From the NCBI GenBank assembly GCA_019353055.1, contig JABAHL010000011.1, forward strand, positions 1 through 64,000: a stretch of DNA of 64,000 bases. Direction: 5' to 3'. The translations under genes were made by a program, and so were the position numbers. The stretch comes from Faucicola osloensis_C. Its GTDB lineage: Bacteria; Pseudomonadota; Gammaproteobacteria; Pseudomonadales; Moraxellaceae. Below, in pieces: positions 59,135 through 64,000 of the stretch. How positions within the stretch are numbered: the stretch's first letter is position 1; each line of letters begins with the position of its first letter. The notes under the pieces are model-generated. The model saw nothing but the letters and a program-made list of their open reading frames with translations, was not told the DNA's origin and searched no databases.

Positions 59135-59226
59135 AATCGTCCCTTTTTATTTTTTCAACACCGCATCACCGCGGATCTAACTTGGTATTCTGATATAATT
59201 TAGCTTATAAAACCTAGCTTTTACCC

Positions 59227-59268
59227 CAGTCATTTTGGCTCAGTTATTTTGGCTCAGTCATTCAAGCC
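59227..59268. repeat. 14-bp tandem repeat, three units, over liuC stop
   Basis: CAGTCATTTTGGCT (59227-59240), CAGTTATTTTGGCT (59241-59254) and CAGTCATTCAAGCC (59255-59268). The third unit contains the liuC TGA stop (59260-59258 on the minus strand). The units thus extend from the end of liuC into the liuC-mccA spacer. Confidence 0.9.
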
Positions 59269-60052
59269 AGCTTGGTTTACGTTTTTGCAAAAATGACTGT
59301 ACCCCTTCTTTACCCTCGGCAGATGCGCGGATATCGGCAATGCCTGCAACGGTATCTTTGATTAACTGCTCATTAATCTCGGCAAATGCCACATCTTGCA
59401 CCAGTTTTTTACACACCTTGACAGCATTTGGGCTGGCGTTGACCAAGTGTTTGACCAAGTTATCAAGGCTTTGTGTAAACTCTTCTTCATCCACCCGCTC
59501 ATGGATAAAGCCGATTTTTTTGGCTTCTTTGGCATCAAATATTTCAGCGGTTAAGAAGTACCGATGCGCGGCTCGTGCACCCATCGCGCGAATCACATAC
59601 GGGCTAATGGTCGCAGGAATCAAGCCAAGTTTGACCTCGCTTAAGCAAAAATTGGCGTTTTTTACGCTAATGGCGATATCACAAGCCGCAACCAGACCCA
59701 TACCACCGGCATACACATCGCCTTGAATGGCGGCAACCGTGGGTTTTGGGCAGTGGTAGATGGTCGCTAGCATTTGCGCAAGCTTGCCTGCGTCTGCCAA
59801 GTTCTCATCGTGGCTATAATCCGCCATCGCGCGCATCCAGTTCAGATCTGCGCCGGCACAGAAGGCTTTGCCATTGGCAGTGAGTACCACCGCACGCACT
59901 TCGTCTTGCGCAGCGCAAAATTGAAACACATCGGTCAGTTCTCGGATCACATCGTCATTAAAGGCATTGCGTTTGTCTGGGCGATTGAGGGTAATGGTCG
60001 CTACGTGCTGGTCAATGGCTAACAGGAGGCTGTCATAAGTCGGTAATTTCAT
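59258..60052 (-). CDS. liuC: 3-methylglutaconyl-CoA hydratase (LiuC-type)
   Basis: A 264-residue crotonase-family enzyme that by context hydrates 3-methylglutaconyl-CoA to HMG-CoA, linking Mcc and MvaB. Motifs: ATITLNRPDKRNAFND, AVVLTANGKAFCAGADLNWM, the oxyanion loop KPTVAAIQGDVYAGGMGLVAACDIAI and SEVKLGLIPATISPYV. The ATG at 60052 follows AAGGAAA. An open frame extends 156 bases upstream, into the mccB 3' end, but lacks ribosome binding site or family sequence and is not used. Confidence 0.9.
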   Translation of the reverse strand: MKLPTYDSLLLAIDQHVATITLNRPDKRNAFNDDVIRELTDVFQFCAAQDEVRAVVLTANGKAFCAGADLNWMRAMADYSHDENLADAGKLAQMLATIYHCPKPTVAAIQGDVYAGGMGLVAACDIAISVKNANFCLSEVKLGLIPATISPYVIRAMGARAAHRYFLTAEIFDAKEAKKIGFIHERVDEEEFTQSLDNLVKHLVNASPNAVKVCKKLVQDVAFAEINEQLIKDTVAGIADIRASAEGKEGVQSFLQKRKPSWLE

Positions 60053-60152
60053 CGTGTTTTTCCTTTTTTTTGGGTAAAGTTGAAGCGTTTTTGATGCTTG
60101 CTCAAGGGTGACAGAACAACCAACCAAGACTTCCGATTCTACACGCTGAAAA

Positions 60153-61769
60153 TTACATTCTAAATACACCGAAGATGGTGTCTTCAATCGGTGCGTTGTA
60201 AGCGGCACTTAAGCCCAGTGCCAATACTTGACGGGTATCGGCTGGGTCAATCACGCCATCATCCCACAGCCTAGCCGAGGCATAATACGGATGACCTTGC
60301 TCATCAAATTGCTGACGCACTGGCGCTTTGAACGCTTCCTCGTCCTCGCTTGACCAGTGCTCACCTTTGGCATGGTATTGGCTGCGTTTGACCGTTGCTA
60401 ATACCGAGGCCGCTTGCTCGCCACCCATTACCGAGATACGTGCATTTGGCCACATCCACAAGAAACGTGGACTGTACGCACGACCACACATACCGTAGTT
60501 ACCCGCGCCGAATGAGCCGCCGACAATCACGGTAAACTTCGGCACTTTGGCATTGGCAACCGCCATCACCATTTTGGCACCATGACGGGCAATCCCTTCA
60601 TTTTCGTATTTGCGCCCCACCATAAAGCCTGTGATATTTTGCAGAAACACAAGCGGAATTTTACGTTTGCAGCATAGCTCGATAAAATGGGTGGCTTTTT
60701 GCGCTGATTCGCTAAATAAAATACCGTTATTAGCGATAATACCCACTGGCATACCTTCAATATGTGCAAAACCACACACCAGCGTCGTGCCAAAACGGGC
60801 TTTAAACTCATCAAACTCACTGCCATCGACAATGCGAGCGATGATCTCGCGGATATCAAAGGGCTTACGGGTGTCAGTTGGGATGATGCCGTACAATTCT
60901 TTGGCGTCGTATTTGGGTGGACGCGGGGTTCTTTGCGCAGTAGAGTAGTGGATAGGTGTTTTTTGTTGGTTTAAATTGCCGACGATGTTGCGCGCCAGTG
61001 ATAACGCATGTAGATCGTTTTGGGCAAGGTGGTCAACCACACCTGACAGACGGGTATGGACATCGCCACCGCCTAAATCTTCCGCGGTCACTTCTTCACC
61101 TGTGGCGGCTTTGACCAGCGGTGGTCCGCCCAAAAAAATCGTCCCTTGCTCTTTAACGATAATTGACTCGTCACTCATGGCGGGCACATAGGCACCACCT
61201 GCAGTACAGCTACCCATGACAACGGCGATTTGGGGTATGCCTTCGGCGCTCATATTGGCTTGGTTAAAAAAGATACGACCAAAGTGGTCTTTATCTGGGA
61301 ATACTTCATCTTGGTTGGGTAAGTTCGCGCCGCCAGAGTCCACCAAATAGATACATGGCAAGCGGTTTTCTCGCGCGATTTCTTGCGCCCGTAAATGTTT
61401 TTTGACCGTCATCGGGTAGTAAGTGCCGCCTTTGACGGTAGCATCGTTACACACAATCATACAGTCAATACCAGCGACACGACCAATGCCAGCAATCACG
61501 CCTGCGGCAGGGATATCGGCATCATACATGCCATACGCTGCCATCGGTGAGACTTCCAAAAATGGCGTACCGGCATCTAGCAAGCGCTCGACACGTTCAC
61601 GCGGCAATAGCTTACCCCGAGCCACATGTTTGGCGCGGGCAGACGCTGAACCGCCCTGAGCAATGACCGCAAGTTTGGCTTTGAGGTCATCAACGATAGT
61701 TTGCATGGCAGCGGCATTGGCTTGAAATTCCGCACCATTTGGGCTTAATTTACTTTGGATAACCGTCAT
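60153..61769 (-). CDS. mccB: 3-methylcrotonyl-CoA carboxylase, beta subunit
   Basis: Carboxyltransferase that moves CO2 from biotin to 3-methylcrotonyl-CoA (liuB). The 538-residue protein has the family motifs ARGKLLPRERVERLLDAGTPFLE, IVCNDATVKGGTYYPMTVKKHLRAQEIA, YLVDSGGANLPNQ and the oxyanion loops MGSCTAGGAYVPAMSDE and GGSFGAGNYGMCGRAYSPRF. The ATG at 61769 is preceded by AGGA; a start 21 bases upstream is less likely. It is the second gene of the operon, separated from the acyl-CoA ligase by 88 bases. Confidence 0.96.
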   Translation of the reverse strand: MTVIQSKLSPNGAEFQANAAAMQTIVDDLKAKLAVIAQGGSASARAKHVARGKLLPRERVERLLDAGTPFLEVSPMAAYGMYDADIPAAGVIAGIGRVAGIDCMIVCNDATVKGGTYYPMTVKKHLRAQEIARENRLPCIYLVDSGGANLPNQDEVFPDKDHFGRIFFNQANMSAEGIPQIAVVMGSCTAGGAYVPAMSDESIIVKEQGTIFLGGPPLVKAATGEEVTAEDLGGGDVHTRLSGVVDHLAQNDLHALSLARNIVGNLNQQKTPIHYSTAQRTPRPPKYDAKELYGIIPTDTRKPFDIREIIARIVDGSEFDEFKARFGTTLVCGFAHIEGMPVGIIANNGILFSESAQKATHFIELCCKRKIPLVFLQNITGFMVGRKYENEGIARHGAKMVMAVANAKVPKFTVIVGGSFGAGNYGMCGRAYSPRFLWMWPNARISVMGGEQAASVLATVKRSQYHAKGEHWSSEDEEAFKAPVRQQFDEQGHPYYASARLWDDGVIDPADTRQVLALGLSAAYNAPIEDTIFGVFRM

Positions 61770-61857
61770 TGTAAATCCTAATTCTGTCAAAGGGTGCAGC
61801 TAAATTGCTATCAGATGCCCTCTGTATTTATGTTAAGTTTTTGATGAAGTTGAAAAT

Positions 61858-63594
61858 TTAAAGCCCCAATTCTTGTTTCATCGCTTCCACGATTTTGAAT
61901 TTTTGAATTTTACCCGTGACGGTCATGGGGAACTCGTCGACAAACTTCATGTAAGTCGGTACTTTATAGTGTGCAATATGATCTTTACAAAAATCACGGA
62001 TGTCTTGTTCGGTTAAGTTGCTGTCTTTTTTGGGAATAATCCAAGCGGCAAGGACTTCACCAAATTTCTTGTCAGGTACGCCCACGATTTGGACGTCACG
62101 AATTTTTGGGTGTCGATATAGGTAGTTTTCGATTTCAACAGGGTAAATGTTTTCACCACCACGAATCACCATGTCTTTACTACGTCCGACGATTTTGACA
62201 TAGCCTTCTTCGTCCATGGTTGCCAAGTCACCGGTATACATCCAGCCATCGACAATGGCTTCCGCCGTTTTATTGGTGTCATTCCAATAGCCGAGCATGA
62301 TTGAGTAACCTTTGGTACACAGCTCACCTGTCTCACCGATGCCAAGCGTTTCGCCCGTTTCTGGGTTGACGATTTTGACTTCTAGGTTTGGCTGTACCAG
62401 GCCTACGGTTGAGACTTGTTTTTCAAGTGGCGTGTGCTGGTTGGTTTGACAAGATACGGGCGATGTTTCGGTCATGCCATAGGCAATGGTGACTTCTTTC
62501 ATGTGCATTTGGTCAATCACGCGGCGCATGACCTCAATCGGACAGCTTGATCCTGCCATGATGCCGGTACGCAAAGTTGATAAGTCATAATTGGCAAAGT
62601 CTGGGTGGTCAAGCTCGGCAATAAACATGGTCGGTACCCCATGCAGACCTGTACATTGTTCTTTTTGTACGGTTTCAAGTACAGTGATGGGGTCAAAGCC
62701 ATCATTGGGATACACAATCGTGCCACCGTGGGTCAAGATGGCAAGGTTGCCCAGTACCATGCCAAAGCAGTGGTAGAGCGGGACAGGGATACACAAACGG
62801 TCATCGGCAGTGAGGCTCATGGCTTCACCGATGAAATAACCGTTGTTTAAAATGTTGCGGTGGGTAAGCGTCGCGCCTTTGGGCGTGCCTGTGGTACCAC
62901 TGGTAAATTGGATATTGATGGGGTTATTGGGGTTAAGTTTTTTGGCACGTTCCGCTACTGCCGGATCATCGGCATCGCCTTCGGCAATCCATGCTGAGAA
63001 TTTTTGCATATAGCTAAAATCCTCAGTGGACTCTGGGCTGTCAATCCAGATGACCCGTTTGAGATTGGGTAATTGCACGAGCTCTAAATTTTGGTAGCTT
63101 TGGTGACGCGCTTCAGGTGCAAGCTCTTGAAGCATCACTGCGTAGTCGCTAGATCTGAAGTGGCGCATCAATACCAGCACTTGGCAGTCGACTTTGTTGA
63201 TGGCATATTCAAGCTCAAAGATACGATACGCGGGGTTGATGTTGACCAGTATGATACCGGCTTTGGCAGTCGCCAATTGCATGATGACCCATTCAACGTT
63301 GTTGTGTGACCAAATACCCACGCGGTCGCCTTTTTGCAGACCCATACGAATCATGCTGCTGGCTAGCTGATTGACTTTACGCTGTAGCTCGCGGTAGGTG
63401 AGACGAATGTTTTGGTGAGCGGAAATTAAGGCGTCTTTATCGGGATTTTGTTCCACCATCTGATCGAAAAAATCACCAATGGTCAGTTCTATCAGTGGCG
63501 TGACCGGTCCTTTATCATAGCTTTGGGTGAGTGGGGCGTTGGGAGACTTCGCACCCATTACGATGCGTGGCAGGTTTAGCACGTCTTTGGTCAT
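61858..63594 (-). CDS. AMP-binding acyl-CoA ligase
   Basis: A 578-residue acyl-CoA synthetase of the ANL family that first makes acyl-AMP, then the CoA thioester. Motifs: the P-loop-like FTSGTTGTPKGATLTH, AYGMTETSPV, YTGDLATMDEEGYVKIVGRSKDMVIRGGENIYPVEIE and the C-terminal catalytic Lys in MTVTGKIQKFKI. Leucine and isoprenoid gene clusters of Pseudomonads often carry such an enzyme; the natural substrate (isovalerate, acetoacetate or medium-chain acid) is not determined. AAGGA precedes the ATG. It is the first gene of the operon, and a 12-bp repeat lies in its leader. Confidence 0.9.
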   Translation of the reverse strand: MTKDVLNLPRIVMGAKSPNAPLTQSYDKGPVTPLIELTIGDFFDQMVEQNPDKDALISAHQNIRLTYRELQRKVNQLASSMIRMGLQKGDRVGIWSHNNVEWVIMQLATAKAGIILVNINPAYRIFELEYAINKVDCQVLVLMRHFRSSDYAVMLQELAPEARHQSYQNLELVQLPNLKRVIWIDSPESTEDFSYMQKFSAWIAEGDADDPAVAERAKKLNPNNPINIQFTSGTTGTPKGATLTHRNILNNGYFIGEAMSLTADDRLCIPVPLYHCFGMVLGNLAILTHGGTIVYPNDGFDPITVLETVQKEQCTGLHGVPTMFIAELDHPDFANYDLSTLRTGIMAGSSCPIEVMRRVIDQMHMKEVTIAYGMTETSPVSCQTNQHTPLEKQVSTVGLVQPNLEVKIVNPETGETLGIGETGELCTKGYSIMLGYWNDTNKTAEAIVDGWMYTGDLATMDEEGYVKIVGRSKDMVIRGGENIYPVEIENYLYRHPKIRDVQIVGVPDKKFGEVLAAWIIPKKDSNLTEQDIRDFCKDHIAHYKVPTYMKFVDEFPMTVTGKIQKFKIVEAMKQELGL

Positions 63595-63928
63595 GGTAGC
63601 ATCCTTACTATCGTGTTTTTGATCGTGTTTTTCTATCGTTTTTTGGGGGGTTACTAAAGGTATTGACGAAAGCTAGTGAAAAATTCGTGCTTACCTGAGT
63701 AAAAATTTTTACCCACTGATTAATACCCAAGTATTCCTTGACTTAAAGTATTGTTATAACACTTGTTTTAATGCATTTTTTTAAAATTTTTAGCGTGTTT
63801 AACCATCAATATGTGACATATTAATCAATAAATTATGAACTTGTCAATCTAAAACGAGACAATCTTTATCGAAATAAAAATTATCTTTAGGCTAAAAAAA
63901 TATTCAATAAATATTCCATAAATACTCA
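63595..63928. other. 334-base upstream region of the leucine operon
   Basis: Very AT-rich spacer expected to hold the operon promoter and a regulator site. A perfect 10-bp palindrome TGTTATAACA lies at 63752-63761 and could be an operator. No promoter with good consensus was fixed, and no RNA gene was seen. Confidence 0.45.
63609..63644. repeat. 12-bp tandem repeat, three units, operon leader
   Basis: TATCGTGTTTTT (63609-63620), GATCGTGTTTTT (63621-63632) and CTATCGTTTTTT (63633-63644) are adjacent, about 15 bases upstream of the acyl-CoA ligase start and just ahead of its ribosome binding site. Confidence 0.85.
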
Positions 63929-64000
63929 ATGACACTTACTAGCGCTAACCTAGCCGATGATTTGGCTGACCATAAAAAAACCCATCTCACTATGTCTCAC
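63929..64000 (+). CDS. possible start of a divergent gene (cut by window edge)
   Basis: From an ATG at 63929, 24 codons stay open to the edge (MTLTSANLADDLADHKKT and six more). It diverges from the leucine operon, the place where a regulator such as a MerR-type LiuR or a TetR-type protein is often found. No clear ribosome binding site is present and the peptide matches nothing I recognise. Chance open frame cannot be excluded. Confidence 0.3.
   Translation, partial: MTLTSANLADDLADHKKTHLTMSH

Noticed and set aside
60053..60208. N-terminal extension of LiuC overlapping mccB
   Set aside because: No family sequence, no ribosome binding site, and overlap with the mccB coding end. The ATG at 60052 has AAGGAAA.

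Overview
The window looks like chromosomal DNA of a gammaproteobacterium of the family Moraxellaceae, most likely the Moraxella (Faucicola) osloensis group. Four things suggest this. The lipid A phosphoethanolamine transferase is very close in sequence to the MCR/ICR-Mo group and is followed by a PAP2 phosphatase. Gene neighbourhoods such as gacS/cysM, pcnB-folK-panB-panC, ubiG-mupP-yciK and hemA-TPR-lolB are typical of Pseudomonadales. The base composition is moderate (about mid-40s % GC by eye, not computed). A ComEA-type competence gene is also present. The species itself is inferred from remembered protein families, not from any search.

Layout. 1-6.9 kb: the first codons of an IS5-type transposase at the left edge, a small HNH protein, uvrC, a YkgJ-type cysteine-cluster gene, a protein with ten R-L-E pentapeptide repeats, fabF, and an intact insertion sequence (15-bp inverted repeats, 5-bp target duplication). 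6.9-13.4 kb: anmK and tyrS share a divergent promoter region. Downstream of tyrS lie an AT-rich AlbA_2/Schlafen-type gene that looks acquired, a D-2-hydroxyacid dehydrogenase, an FKBP and a DUF1653 gene, then tRNA-Phe with a clear promoter and terminator. 13.4-26.2 kb: a GNAT protein, a HELTH metallopeptidase-like gene, eptA-pap2, lolB, a TPR lipid-envelope neighbour, hemA, glnD and a SotB-type exporter. 26.4-34.3 kb (minus strand): pcnB-folK-panB-panC-rapZ-darP, comEA and mazG. 34.7-44 kb: ugd, algC-type phosphomutase, dsbA, ubiG-mupP-yciK, a C4 zinc-finger gene, a phospholipase D/cardiolipin synthase and a crotonase. 44.2-53.5 kb: gacS/barA, cysM, a PolB-type exonuclease, an FAH-family gene and a PreP-type peptidase. 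53.8-64 kb: a PfkB sugar/nucleoside kinase, then a six-gene leucine-degradation operon on the minus strand (acyl-CoA ligase, mccB, liuC, mccA, mvaB, ivd). The first codons of a possible divergent gene lie at the right edge.

How genes work together. The leucine operon supplies isovaleryl-CoA dehydrogenase, both methylcrotonyl-CoA carboxylase subunits, methylglutaconyl-CoA hydratase and HMG-CoA lyase, a complete route from isovaleryl-CoA to acetoacetate and acetyl-CoA. AnmK and the MupP-type phosphatase together imply the Pseudomonas-type peptidoglycan recycling route. Ugd and the AlgC-type enzyme make sugar-nucleotide precursors. EptA and PAP2 modify envelope lipids. RapZ, GacS and GlnD are regulatory.

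The most striking pattern outside genes is the number of short perfect or near-perfect tandem duplications. Periods are mostly 12-15 bp with 2-4 copies. They sit in spacers and in disordered protein segments, and in coding regions the periods are always multiples of three. No CRISPR array, rRNA or prophage was seen, and I found no convincing wholly new multi-gene system. The best candidates for follow-up are the eptA-pap2 pair, the AlbA_2 gene with its four 21-bp repeats, and the tandem-duplication signature.
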